Shown here: positions 1 to 11,863 of the stretch, piece by piece | Position numbering within the stretch: position 1 is the stretch's first letter | Layout of the letters: each line of letters begins with the position of its first letter | Source of the DNA: Letharia columbiana | Lineage: Eukaryota; Ascomycota; Lecanoromycetes; Lecanorales; Parmeliaceae | Assembly: GCF_014066305.1 (NCBI RefSeq) | Contig: NW_023501067.1 | Coordinates: 186,001 to 250,000, forward strand | Length of the DNA stretch: 64,000 bases | Reading direction: 5' to 3' | Notes under the pieces: generated by a model | Told to the model about the DNA's origin: nothing | Databases searched by the model: none | The model's input: the letters and a program-made list of their open reading frames with translations, nothing else | Position numbers and translations under genes: made by a program

Positions 1-409
1 AAGGAGACTTGGGTCCAAAACGTTGGACCGACCAAGTCAAACCAAATTGCATGCAGCCCTTCCCCCTTTCTTCCAGATTCTTTCGGGCAGCCCCTCTTTT
101 ACCCAACAAGCGCTGAATTCCACTTCACACCAAGATTTCACGTTCGTAGCAATAAACGAATCTCGCATACAAGACTCAATCGAAGTGGACTACAAAGGCT
201 CGACAGAAATCAGGCTTTCTATAATAGCACTTTGCCGTGGTGCTTTGACCTCCATCGTCTCAATCACACCGGATTCTTCTTCGCTCGATCTGACCGTCGT
301 GCTTCGTTGCTTACCGTCTCAATTCCAACAAACGAAACTCAGATGCCAGAAAGGATACAAGAATGAAACACGTCAACAAAGTTCCCCAAAAGGTTTCAGC
401 GGGTTTCAC

Positions 410-610
410 TGCAACACTCTTGGCTCCACAGCGCCGTATGGAGAATTTTTTCATTTGAACAGAGCCGCTTTGACAGCTGCAACACGGTTGGGTAAAACCC
501 GGGAGTATGGACAAAAACACTCTTAGGCTTCAGCTGCTGGTTCAATAGCTGCAACACTGGTGCGTCAAAGCCCGGGGTATGGATAATTTTTTCATTTGAA
601 CCAGCTGTTC
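410..610. repeat. Degenerate tandem repeat, about three 70-72 bp units
   Basis: Three units begin with TGCAACAC at about 410, 478 and 550 and each reaches a GTATGG about 30 bases later. Units 1 and 3 then share TTTTTTCATTTGAAC almost exactly (around 445-460 and 587-601), while the middle unit has diverged there. The period is 70-72 bp. No gene is convincingly supported in 1-620; the forward frame at 23-526 has no recognisable domain. Confidence 0.6.
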
Positions 611-678
611 CGGCGTCATGATCGAACTATCAAGGCATCACTCTTTTACTACGCCGCTGTGCAATTCATACTTATTCA

Positions 679-2434
679 ATGATCTCAGGGTACTTGGACA
701 TGATACCAACTTCCCGCGGTCTTCCCTCTATATCGGAGTATCTTGCATTCTTTACTTCTTGTTTCCTTGTCGTTTACGCCCCTTACGCTTCAGCAGGCAA
801 TACTGGAAGCTCACTCTCTGCGATAGACAATCTTAATCTAATCGACGTTGGAAGTTCATCACCTGCTGCGGCCAATGCTGATGATGCAAGCTTATCCTCC
901 TCTCAAACTGACAACCTCGATCCAGCCAATGCCGACCCAACCAATAACATAACGTGTGTCGGAGACAAATATGACTTGGACTTACCCATCAGCGCGGGCT
1001 TCAACCCCAACACCGTCAGCATGCAGCAGCTTTGCGCCAAGACGCAGTTCGGCGGTGGTCCACCCGGCCAACATGTCGGTGGCTGGATGCCAATGGGGCC
1101 GCTATTCCAACCAAGTGGTTTTCGACCTAAGCGCGGCCGCACAAATCAATCCGGTTCTGGCGAACCCCCGCATCATGTTAGGATGCTCCTACCGCTGCTT
1201 TTGCAACTACAACTTGGGACCTAACGCAGCCCAGCCGAGAGCAGTCCCGAATACAAACGTCTGGGAGTCTGATCAGACGTACGAGCTGCAGGTCGAGATA
1301 GTCGATGATTTTGACGTGGCTTGGACCACGAATTTGGGATCGGCGGAGCCTGGCAGCACGGTCGATGCACCGCAGATTTCGCACAAGGGAACAGCTGGTA
1401 CGAGCGATGTCCAAGTCTACGAACTACAGACTCTGAGCCAGCTGGCTTATACCGAGGACAAATTCAACACTCACCCTCGCTTCACTTATTCAAGCATGAA
1501 TGCCGAAAATGAGATTGAATGCCATGGTACCCTGCCCAGATTTCCGTTCCCCTCGCCTTACCGGGTTTCCGACTTCAGCACCTTGCAGGAGCTGTGCGCA
1601 GTGCAATTCTCCGGCGGCAACAGGTTAGTGCTCCACTCCCTCACGCCCACATGAGTTTCCAGCCCTCGCTCACCACATCCTCTGTCCAGTGGCGCAAATG
1701 CCGGAGGATACTGCCACCGCTCCGATCTGCCCGGCGGCGGTGTTTCCAAAACGGTCTTCTTCTCCGACGAACTCACCCCGCGGCACGACTGGACCTTCAA
1801 CGGCCCCAACTTCTTCTTCGCCGCCGCAATCCGCACCTATTGCTGGCCATTGTGTGCCTGTAACGGGGTCCCGCAGAAAAAAGGGCCCCGCGGCGGACGT
1901 TTTCAATTCCGTACTCTGGAACAGAGTCGCCGGCCAATCCTTCGCCCAACACGGCGACGGCTCCCGTGACGCTCGGCGCCACAGATTCCCAGCAGGGCGA
2001 GATGCAGATCCTCCCTCCTCAACCGCCGTCGAACCGCCTCTCGCCGACCCCCCCCGGCAGGTACCTGTGGTCCCGACGGCAAGCAATTCTGTCCCGCGAC
2101 CTGGCCTACGGATCTCCTGGGCCCGATCCCGCGCGCTCCGCCCAACGCAACATTGATCGTCGCGGATGCGGATCCACCAGCATCTTCGCACAACTTGACA
2201 ACATGCGGCCAGTACTGCAGCGCCCCCTCCGACTGCGGGCCGGGTGACGCCGAGGACGACTGCTTCTGCGCCATTCCCTCGGCGCAGGATGCAAAGACGC
2301 TGGGTTTGGACCCCGTTGCGCCCGTTTCGGTCTGCCTGGTGCTGGCGCTGGCGATTACGGGGATCAGTGGTAGAGATGATTCCTTCATCGCGGTATCTGG
2401 ATGGACGGGGCGAGCCTTATCAGTGTCCTTGTAA
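679..2434 (+). CDS. Secreted cysteine-rich protein, function unknown; reading frame broken about four times
   Basis: The start at 679 (or Met at 700) leads into a hydrophobic signal-like segment ending near YASAG. The product then has repeated cysteine modules: LCAKTQFGGG...GGW..., LCAVQFSGG...GGYCHRSD, and a C-terminal CGQYCSAPSDCGPGD...CFCAIPS block followed by a hydrophobic tail. One GT-AG intron fits at 1624-1689. The family-like frame is kept only if one base is skipped near 1087, in the A6 run at 1877-1882, in the C3 at 1963-1965 and in the C8 run at 2048-2055; all four look like +1 insertions. Secreted proteins with this repeated Cys layout and a 'LGLDPVAPV'-like tail are common in Pezizomycotina, but I know no assigned function. 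This is either a decaying gene or an error-prone stretch of sequence. Confidence 0.6.
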
Positions 2435-3398
2435 TATTACGTATATCTCGAACGAGTGCTGTGGGAAGAGAGATGGGATGGTGTTGGGTTGAGTGATTGC
2501 TAAATACCCCTTTTGCACTCTGAGGGCTGGGGAAAACAATCTTGTAGATTATTCATTGCAAATAGTACCATCATCCATCATCGCCACGTCTCAATCCCTG
2601 CACAAGGCCATACATCACTCGTAAGGCATCTACATTCCTCACACAACAGAAAAGCCTCATTCCAAAAGAATGCACAACGATCCCCAATGCCATTACGCCA
2701 ATCCGATGCAGCATTCACATATCGTCCACTTTCCGGGCAGCCATTCGCAGCCCCGCCAGCCCCGAAGAAGAAAAACCCTCCAGCGGCAACGGCCGTCTCC
2801 ACCCGGCACCACCTGCCTCGTTTCGGACGCGGCAGCACAGGGGGGGGCCAAGCAGCCAGCTCCCCTTCCTCCATCGACGTCACTACCGATCCATAATCCA
2901 GCAGACGCCAAAATCCTACGTACAGGAGGTCGTGAAGAGGAAGCGACAGCACTCGTAAATCGTATACGTACCCGTGATGCAAATGTCGCCGCGGGGGGGA
3001 ATAAGAAAAGGCCCCGGGAAAAAAGGGGGAAAAAAGGGCCAATTCATTTTGAATTTTCGGTCAAACCTCTTTTATAATAATTAATCTTAGGTCCCCGCAG
3101 CGCAACGGTTTCCCGCAAGTCTCCGGTATCGCCGTTGAGTAATAGTGATAGTTCCCTATTTTCCCATGTCGCCCGCTTGACCGAAATCAGTGCCTCGTGC
3201 ATATGCGACTGATTGTGTACTTACAGCGGGGGCAGGCGAGTCATCGATCCTCTTCTACCCTAGAATTTTCCCCCGGTTTCCCGGGCAGATTGGATCGTTG
3301 CAGTGGATCGGCTGACGATCGGAAATTCTATCCTTTCTATCTATGTTTTAGAAAACAAAGACAAACGAAAAACTCTACCCATTCGCAAGCCTCAAATT
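2435..3398. other. Intergenic, no gene supported
   Basis: Open frames on both strands here (for example 2670-3077 forward and 2578-3042 reverse) are proline/arginine-rich, lack any domain and overlap each other. Purine-rich runs lie around 2995-3045. I see nothing coding. Confidence 0.5.
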
Positions 3399-5163
3399 AT
3401 GGAGGAGAAGGCTCCGACGGTGGGCCAGCTTTCTTCCGGCCTGGTGGGGGAGGATCCCGAGGCCGGGATCGAGACCGTTGATATCGAAAGGATCGAGAAG
3501 GTCTACAGGTGAGCTCTGCTAAGGCCAAATGTTGATATTGAAAACCTCAATTGATCGTCCATTGCAACCAGGAAGCTCGACCACCGAATCATCCCAGGCA
3601 TGTATCCACCGGAGCCTCCCTCCCCCACGCCGGAACTGACCGCTCCCAGCTTTCTGGGTGCTCTACTTCCTGTGCTCCGCCATCAGATCGAACGTCGGTC
3701 TCGCGCAGACCATGAACGAGGCGCAGCACCACGACCTGGAAGAGGTCCTGCACTTGACGCCGAAGCAGGTCTCTACGGGTCTGGCGCTGTTCTACGTCTG
3801 CTACGTCATTTTCGACTTTCCGTCCAACCTCATCATGACGCGACTGAGCCCCCGGGTCTGGATGAGCCGGATCGTGATCGGTGTCGGCATCATAGGGAGC
3901 TGCATGGCTGCGATGAAAGCTGCCTGGAGCTTGTACCTTCTGCGGTTGCTCCTCGGCATCGTAATCGCAGGGATGTGGCCCGGCATGGCCTACTATCTAA
4001 CCCTCTTCTACCCACCATCACGCACCGGCAAACGAATCGGTCAGTACTTCACTGCCGCTCAGGTCTCAGCCGCCGTAGTTGGTCTGGTGTCGGCCGGATT
4101 CCAGAAGATGGACGGGCTAGGAGGTCTCGTGGGCTTCCAATGGATGTTTCTGCTCTACGGTCTTGTGGGGATCCTCGTAGGCTTCAGCTTGCTATGGTGG
4201 CTTCCAGACCGGCCCTTACCACCAGGAGAAGTCCCGGACCGGAGTGGCTGGCACAAATGGATCCCGCAAAGCAGGCCTGCTTTGACGGGTGAGGATGCGT
4301 TGATCCATTATCGTGATTTGACCCGGGTGTATCATCGATCTCGCTGGGGTGTGAAGGATCTATGGCACGTAGTCATCGACTGGCGGGTATGGCCGCTTCT
4401 GCTCATGTACTTTGGAGTGGTTGGCGTGGGTATAGGCGTTCAGAATTATGCTACGGTCATCATCCAGTCCACGAATTCCAAACTGACAAGCATCGATCTC
4501 AGTTTGCTGACCGCACCAATCTGGATTGTAAGTTCACTCCATATTGACGTGGATGTGACTCCTGCTGATCCAACACAGATGGATCTCATCGCCATCCTTC
4601 TAGTCACGCCTTTCTCGGATCGCTTCCACCACCACCGTGCGCTATTCTTCAGCGTACCCGTCTGCATCCAGATCGCAGGACTACTCCTGACCACCTACGG
4701 AGGCAGCGAAGCCAATCCCTGGCCACGGTACGGCGGTCTGTTGATGGTCGGTTTCGGACTCGGACCAACGGTCCCCATCACCATGACATGGACCAACGAG
4801 ATCTTCCAGCCCCGTCACGGCGAAGTCGGCGTCGCGGCTGCTTCCGCACTGGTATCCGGACTGGGGAACCTGGGATCGATCCTGACCACGTACGCCCTCT
4901 TTACCGGCTGGCCGGCAGACAGCCAGCCTGGGAGGAAGCAGTATCGGAAGAGCACGCTGGTTATGGTTGGCATTCTTTGCTTGTCCATACTGAGTGCGTT
5001 CGCCATGACATTACTGCTCAGATTCGTTGGCAATGGGTCAAGGGCCAAACAGGTCAGTAGCGGTAGCTCTACGAGTGAAGGCGAGGGAGTGACGATGGAT
5101 GGAGCGGCCAAACGTGAACTGCAGGAGAGAGGGTTCGGACGCTTGTGGTGGAGCCGCCGGTAA
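3399..5163 (+). CDS. MFS transporter of the Dal5/anion:cation symporter type
   Basis: This is a 12-helix plasma-membrane carrier of the fungal family that takes up small organic acids and vitamins (allantoate, nicotinate, pantothenate types); the substrate is not readable here. The start MEEKAPTV at 3399 gives four exons: 3399-3508, 3572-3597, 3650-4527 and 4579-5163, 532 residues in all. The joined exons read RKLDHRIIPAFWVLYFL into helix 1, followed by the family's NVGLAQTMN segment and LMTRLSPRVWMSR after helix 2. Intron 2 (3598-3649) starts GCATGT and ends CCCAG, so it is a probable GC-AG intron. Intron 3 is 51 nt with no stop in frame, so its retention would add 17 residues. A conserved charge-rich loop and 12 hydrophobic segments are visible. 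Confidence 0.88.
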
Positions 5164-5477
5164 ATATGAGCTTTTGAGAGTTGTAATTAGGTATATGGAG
5201 TAAAGTATGTAGATCACCGATGGATCGATACTCGATGCAAAATGGCCTAGGTAAATTCGCCCAGACGAACAGTGGCAATTGCTATGCCTGCGGAAACATC
5301 TCGTTTTCGTATCGCTTACTCGTACCAAGCAGTCATATCACGTGCTTTTAAATTCCATCATGTTTTCCATCATGACGTGTTCCTCTACCCACTTTTTGTT
5401 TTCTTCTCCATTGTAAAGAGTAGAATTCCATCCGGGCCAAGATTCCGGAATATGCACCGACGGCTCCTACGGAGTTA

Positions 5478-5753
5478 CGGAGGTCTGCACCAAAAGTCCT
5501 GCTCCCGCGCTAGTGGTAGCCCTAACCCTAGTTTCGGAAAGCGACCCTGTAGAGGGGGAGCCTAGAAATATCTTCCAACAGCACATAGATGGGACTTTAG
5601 GTACTTCTTTCAGGCTTGATAGGGGCATGAAGCCCCGAAATTTGGCTGGGGCTAGGTGCCATTCCGAAGAACTTCAAGCGCATTCGTCCAGGTAGCCCTT
5701 TGGATGGGGCGTTAGAGTCTTGGCGGGTGCAGGACTTTTGGTGCAGACCTCCG
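5478..5753. mobile_element. 276-bp MITE-like element with perfect terminal inverted repeats and TA flanks
   Basis: The left end at 5478 begins CGGAGGTCTGCACCAAAAGT and continues TCCTGC; the right end at 5729-5753 is its exact reverse complement, 25 bp in all. Similarity continues inward with mismatches. Each end is bounded by TA (5476-5477 and 5754-5755), as expected for a TA target duplication of the Tc1/mariner type. The interior has no coding capacity, so the element is non-autonomous. It lies between the transporter and the Nce102-like gene. Confidence 0.8.
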
Positions 5754-6012
5754 TACCTCAATCAAGATTTATGAGCAAGCTCCGGGAATTTGCCGCTGAC
5801 GTAAGATGAAAAAAAGTCGGCGTCTTCCGTCATCATCTGATGTCAAAATCCTCGAGCTTCCGGCACGCTGCCGACAGCTCCAACCAGCGCATATATTACC
5901 AACGTCTCCCACCCGTCTCTACCTCTTCAACGTCTCCTTCGAAATCGCCTCCGACATTGCCTTCATCTGAAGCCTTCCTTCTCGTCATCAAAATCCACCT
6001 ACATCCTCCACA

Positions 6013-6677
6013 ATGGCATCGATAATCAATTTGTCCCTTCGAGGACTCCAGGTGAGCGCCAACCCACCATCACTCACAGTCACCCATAGTCGCAATCGCA
6101 CTACGATCTAAGTACTGACTGAATCCTTCTCCACACAGTTCCTCTGGACTCTTCTCATAATGGCGCTCGTCGGAAACATGATCGCTGATGCACACGGCGG
6201 CAATCCATCAATCGTCAACTATGTCATGTTCGTTTCCGTCTTCGGCATGCTGTCGCTATTCTACCTCATTGCGGGGACCATCAGCGAGACCTTCGCCATC
6301 TCGCCATTCTTCATGATCGCAGCGGATGCACTCAACACCCTCTTCTTCCTCGTTGGTGGTATCGCGCTTGCCGGTTACCTCAACGTGCACAGCTGCCACA
6401 ACCAGGTAAGCACGAGGGGCAAAGAGCAAGGAAGCGATCTCGAACGTATGCTGACCGTTGGCCATAGAATTATATCACGACCAACGAGGTCACTCGAGGA
6501 TCAAACAACGATACAAAGAGGTGCCAAGAAGCTCAAGCGGCGACTGCGTTTCTCTGGTTCGGTTTCGCCGCGTTCCTGGGAAGCTTGGTGTTCTCGGGGC
6601 TGTCGGCAAGGGGTGGTGGGACGACAACGGGCATGCGCGGCATCCGAAGAGGTGGGCCCGCTATGTCCCAGGTCTAG
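6013..6677 (+). CDS. nce102: Nce102-like MARVEL-domain membrane protein
   Basis: Four-helix plasma-membrane protein; the yeast relative organises eisosomes (MCC domains) and senses sphingolipids. Exons 6013-6051, 6139-6405 and 6468-6677 join to give about 171 residues, close to yeast Nce102 (173). The N terminus MASIINLSLRGLQ runs into helix 1 FLWTLLIMALVGNMIAD, which is the family signature. Helices follow at YVMFVSVFGMLSLFYLIAG, FFMIAADALNTLFFLVGG and FLWFGFAAFLGSLVF. The third loop holds NYITTNEVTRGSNNDTKRC before helix 4, and a Gly/Arg-rich tail ends in MSQV. Both introns are GT-AG. The name rests on layout and motif recognition. Confidence 0.85.
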
Positions 6678-8727
6678 AGCAATGGTAGGCAGCATGCGCT
6701 CATGTCCATTGCTGCCACTGCAATGTCGATCAAAGACTAATTGATGCGATAGGTCCTGGGAAAGTCTGAACGCACTTCGACTATAACTTCCCTTCTCTCG
6801 ACGTCATTACGTCATGTTCCTCGCTCAATGCCGTCTTAACCTTAGCTGCTTCGACCTGCGTCCTCCCTTTCCGCGCTCGCCGTCTTACACGTCGGACGGC
6901 GATTGGGGGTTGGCGTGTGGTTTTGGCTCACGCGTGTTTGGCAGAGTTGGCAGGTATCATGTGTACATGTGTATAACGGGCTATTAGTAGGAGCAATATA
7001 AAAATCAGTAATCTTCAATTCACGAATGATGATGTGAACTTGGTGAGGCAGGAGTCCAGTGCGTGGCGCGATGATTGATTGTTTGCGAGGAGTTGGAGAC
7101 TGCCGGTCATAGGTAGTTTCGATAGTTTCCTCTAATTGGCAGGAGTAATCCTTGACATTATTGACGAATGCCAACTTCTCTTCCCTGCTTCGGGATTTCA
7201 TTGACTCGAAAGATATCGGCGAATCAAAGTTATCATTAAGTAAAGAACTCACCGTTTTCATGCTAGGTACTGCTTGTAGCCTTCTTCGAGAGACACTGCT
7301 TCAAAAAAGAAAGGTCTGGCCAATGAATTATTGGCCGCAAGATGCCCGTTGCCAAGCTTTCGGCAGTCGCAGACCGGGTGGACCCTTCGAGATACGGACC
7401 TACCTCCACGGAACGACACTCTTTCACCTCGGTATCGCAGCAGGCGCAGGGGCACTGTCTCATACAACCACAACCATGTGCATTGATCCTCTTTATACTC
7501 TACTCATCTACCTAGACGATATCTCACCTATCCCAAGCGCGGCTCTGCCGCCCCAACCCTCCTTCATTCCACTTCCAGCAGCCCTTCGACCCTCTTTCAA
7601 GACCAAGGAGCAAGCAGGAAGTTATTGACAGCCAATTGACCTTTGAGTGAAGGAAGAGGGTGCAGAAGAGCGGCTACACGTGGCCAACGAACAGACGGTT
7701 CACTGACCGCAGTGACCGCTAAGTTTGGGCAGCAATGCCTATACATCGCCAAGTGAGCCAATCATGGCCAATTTCTCTGACATCCTACCTTCACCACTCA
7801 TGGGAATGGTGTACACTTGCCGCTATGTCACCGTGATAGCGTTGTGTATCATTTACTAGTAATTGCTGCCTTGAATTTGCCTGCACTTTCGGTATGCTTT
7901 CGGTGAGTTGGATACTTATCATCCGAGGTAGAAATGGTGGCCCCCGCTTTTCTCTCAACTTTCCGTACCACTGGATATCCTCCCAGGTGTATACTCCATC
8001 AACAACTCAATTGTTTTTTTTTGGTCGGACACTGCCCCGGCCCAAGGAGAACCTTGTGCGTAGCTGGCCACCTGGTTCCAATCCAGCCTTGGTCTCCAAA
8101 CCCTCCGAGCTAACCAGACAAAGATATATCTAACGTTACGACGGCCCAAAGTCTGAGCAGGCACTCTAGCCACCAGGTCAGGACTAAATCCGGCCAGCGC
8201 AAAAGGAGAGCCGGACGAGAAAACCTCCAGGGACAGGCCTGATACAATCACATAAGGAGACGGGAGCACCAAGAAACGCTCCGCTTGGGTATCACAGTAC
8301 CTTAACCGGATCTGACAAGGCGTCGGATCTTTGCAATCACCAAGCGCCAATTGGAGGTCTTGCCTTCCTGCTTTCCGGATCGATCATTGAACAGCTTTGC
8401 TGACTTTCCGCGCCGCTTCCGCGAGGACTCTTCTACCTGGTCCCGGGAAAGGCAGGATCCCTTGGAAATCTCATGCTTCTCGAGTCAAAGGGCGGTCCTT
8501 AGGCGGTCTACCATCGGGCCGTAACTCACGTCCGGACTTCCATTCTTTCCACGTGCTTTGGTCTGAGGCTTGCCAGTTGAGGGATGCCAGAGGAAATCGT
8601 ACTTGAAGTCAATTGAGGATCGTCCTTCCCGGCATCATCATTTTTCCCAATCGAACTTATGATACCGGCGTCTGGAGTTACTTCCTTCATTTCTACAAAG
8701 TCATTCACGGGATTCTTTGCGAGGCTC
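6678..8727. other. Two-kilobase intergenic stretch
   Basis: Open frames occur on both strands (7152-7628 forward, 6842-7261 and 7955-8350 reverse) but none has recognisable motifs, signal sequences or splice-compatible partners. I call no gene here. Confidence 0.45.
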
Positions 8728-9989
8728 ATGGATCAAAGGCAGCAGTGTGACATGTATGGCTATGGATATCCCGGACCTAGAACACAAAGATACACTGGTG
8801 GCGAGTTTATTCATGAGGATCGGCCATATAACCCACCTGAGAGGCGCGAAGCTTATGAATACAAGCCCATGTTATCCTCTCTGGTCCATACAAACCATGG
8901 ATCCCACACTAGGAGACGGTCTCTCGGAGGGGAGGTGCCTAGTTTCCAGCCTGGTCTCGGAGTCAGCCCGTTTCATAGTCCATACGTTGTCACCAGTCCG
9001 GAGACCTCAGATAAGTACTACGCTTACTCTGGCAATGCTTTATCTCAAGTTATTGCCAGCGGCTACGGATCCGTTGGCTGGGCATACCAAGAAAGATCCC
9101 AACGTAGAAACCAAGAGGGCGGGATCTCGGATCTCATGCATGCAAGAAGCGAACCCATCTCAGATCCCAGACAGCGGTATCCGGATTCCATCAGCCCATA
9201 CGGCTCGAACACAGATTGGAGACCAAATGTCTCACCAATTGCACAGATGTCTGCCTCCTTCAATGATGCTCTGAGTTCTCCATATCTGGATCCCTCTACC
9301 CTTTGTGCCAATTGCGGTAATCACCCCCATACAGATGGCGGTTCAGTCTACCACCCCTACCAAAGAGATGTCAGTTTAACCGCGGATTGGAGACCTCAAG
9401 AGGCCAAGAATTACTTCATACGGCCAACTGAAGAGGAGATCCCGTCCAACCGGCAGCTATCCACCCAGGACACAAGGCGTATTGCTCCTCACAATGGCCG
9501 TCTTGACGTTCCGTTTTTAGGACAGCCTAGGACCAGGTTTTCTCTCCGGAAGTCAGCTGAAGCTAACGCCCCCAATAGCCCAGTGACTGTCCATGCCAAC
9601 GATGATGCTGCGAACAAGGGTCTCGCCAAAAAGCGCAAGAGGAAGCCTAGAACAATCAAGCCTCGGAAACCGAGAACCTTGACAGATGCGGGGAAGGCCC
9701 ACGCGAAGGCGGTAAGAGATTGCCCAGGAGGCGCCTGCGCTAATTGTAAGAAAAAGAAGACCAAGGCACGTGATCCACTGGTGACGAATTTGGGTTTCAA
9801 CACGCTTATGACTGTACCTAGTGCACTCACAGGCTACCGGAGGACATTCCCATGGAGTGGCATGATAAGCGGACTCCAAGCACTCCATGGACTGAGCCCC
9901 TGACACCAGAGTATGGCCCTGGGCATCACGATCCTGTATTCTATAGATCATCTCAGGAGAACGACTTTGGCTACGAAGAGATCGGTTGA
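8728..9989 (+). CDS. Disordered, probably nuclear protein with a C-terminal CxxCKKKKTKC-type motif
   Basis: Start options are 8659 and 8728 in one frame; 8728 (MDQRQQCDMYGYG) gives about 401 residues and looks more natural. Most of the protein is low-complexity, rich in Ser, Pro, Tyr and Arg. Near the end lie a basic stretch (KKRKRKPRTIKPRKPRTL), then GKAHAKAVRDCPGGACANC and KKKKTK. Removing 9766-9821, which begins GCACGT and ends CCTAG, restores KKKKTKCTHRLPED, the ending I know from a family of fungal proteins with a short Cys-Lys motif reminiscent of, but shorter than, a Zn2Cys6 cluster. The second exon ends at 9989. This would be the window's second GC-AG intron. DNA binding is inferred only. 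Confidence 0.65.
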
Positions 9990-11366
9990 TGTAGTCTGCT
10001 AAGGTCAGCCATACCCGCCATTTGACTACTGAGCATTAACTGACAATCATCTAGGAGATTCCTATCTCTGTCTTGCCCTGGCCGGGGTTAGCGACCAGGT
10101 CCCAATACCTTCCGCGAGACCTGCAGGAACGGATCCAATCATGCCACACTGAGATAACCATTTTGCGCCTTTGCCCGTTCACCCTTGTTCTACTACAAGT
10201 GTCTTTCCATATAATTCTGTGTTTCCTATCATTGTTTGCTTGGTACAGTTCAAGCACTGTTGGCCCTGTGCAAGGAGTTGTCAGAGAACTTGGAGCCAAA
10301 GGACTCCGGGGGGTCCGATTACCGCGGATTTGTACATGTGACAAGGGACAGGGACCGCTTCCGTTGCTGGAAGAGCCAGTTGGAAGGCTCGGATTCTCCA
10401 TAACAGCACCGGGTTCAATAACGGTACCACCTGGGCTTATATCGTAGACAGGGGTCTTGTGTTGACAAAGCCCTGCGTCTGTTTTTCCTGGTATGAGATC
10501 TGGACTCTGCAGTCGACCTCAAGGCTGGACCGAAGCAGTCCCATAGGAGTCTTCTTGCCCAAGGTTCTGGAACAGACAATCTTTGATGCCATGTTCTCCA
10601 ACGAATAAATTCACGAATTTCATGTCCGACGACCGAGGTGTAGTATAATGCTGATAGATCTATCATGGGCGGGCAACTGTATTTAGACCTTGGCTTTTTG
10701 CACCGCATGGGCTTGGTCGCTGGGCTCAAAAGGTTACGGATATGGCCATCGCAATTGCTGGCCTTGGATAATGAATACAATGTACAAATTTCTAGGCTCC
10801 TTTTGTTCTGCATCCTACATACTCTCACTCACTTCACTTAGTCCCAGAATGCAGTTTATCCTGTAGCTAACCAAATCCTCCTGGTACTGAAGAAAACTCG
10901 CAACATATCCCCGTGCGAAATACGCGGTAGCCTTCAACCCAAGCTCTTGACGTATCTTGTATCAAACGTGTCGTCTGAAAATGTCACCAGGGTATGTACT
11001 CCGACAACGCTCCGCTGAGCCTGAGATCGACCGTCCCTATCTCTTTCGTAGCATAGAACAGAACAGCCCGTGATGCTGGTACAGACCAGGTGTTCATTTC
11101 CGAAGCCGCTGTAACTCTCCCGCTCTTTTGGGCTCGCCGAGGTAGAACCGCGCATCCGAAAGCTGAGGCGCAGGGAAGTCTTCCAGTGCGGAGAAGGCTC
11201 AAATCATGCACGCTCGATGGCGAGAAACGTATGGATGCCATAGGGCAGCGAGCCTCTCCACTCGCAGAGACGGGTCGTACGCTCGAAGGCGAGGCGGAAA
11301 TATTTTCCGTGTAGATAGGTAGGGTAGGGTAGGGTAGTGGTAGGAAGGTGGACCCCCCCCCCTCTT
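9990..11366. other. Intergenic, no gene supported
   Basis: Frames at 10073-10447 forward and 10415-10828 and 10984-11451 reverse lack domains and conserved-looking sequence. A GGTAGGGTAGGGTAG-type run at about 11315-11336 and a C-rich homopolymer run at about 11352-11362 lie just before the 3' end of the MIM1 gene. Confidence 0.45.
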
Positions 11367-11863
11367 TCACAACGAAGCGGCAGCTTCGACGGCCCCCGCG
11401 GCCTTGAAGGTCTTCTTGCTCGTGAAGACGACCTCGACGGGGTACTTCCACTGCATGAATTTCGCCCAGCCTGTGTGCACACGGTCAGCCCGCGCCCACC
11501 CATTCATTCATTCATCGGCCTCCTTTCCTTCCCTCCCCTCTCCTTTCCACCACCTTCCTTCGTGTAATGGAGCGGAACGGAACGGAACAAGAGAACAAGG
11601 GAACGGCACACCCACCCCAATAAGCGCACTTCCTGCCGAAATACTTGCCGGCGTACGGCACGAGCACCATGGTCAGGATGAGCTCGAGTTGCTGCAGCGA
11701 CTCCTTCCATTCCTTCTCCGCGTCGGATTCTCCTTCGTCGTCGGAGGTGGAGGTTGTGTCGTCGCTGGGGGCGGAGTCGGGGAGGGAGTCGAGGTCGGAG
11801 GAGGGGGAGGGGGAGGGAGGGGGGGTAGATGTATTGGGAGGAGGAGGAGGAGGTTGATGACAT
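11367..11863 (-). CDS. MIM1: Mitochondrial import protein Mim1 (Tom13 family)
   Basis: Small mitochondrial outer-membrane protein that helps insert multi-span and signal-anchored proteins such as Tom20 and Tom70. The conserved part reads EKEWKESLQQLELILTMVLV, then PYAGKYFGRKCAYWGWAKFM, QWKYPVEVVFTSKKTF and an Ala-rich end. It is split by a GT-AG intron (11471-11615) exactly at the Gly-Trp of CAYWGWAKF. The Ser/Asp-rich cytosolic N terminus is reached from the ATG at 11861-11863 only if one C is removed from the C7 run (plus-strand G run 11819-11825); as written, the ATG frame differs from the conserved frame. A sequence error is more likely than loss of this important gene. It is divergent from COX7A. 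Confidence 0.8.

Noticed and set aside
5516..5532. Telomere-like CCCTAACCCTA
   Set aside because: Less than two full units inside the MITE; far too short to be an interstitial telomere.
11315..11336. GGTAGGGTAGGGTAG run as telomere or element end
   Set aside because: The unit is GGTAG rather than TTAGGG and the run is about 20 bp; a simple repeat.
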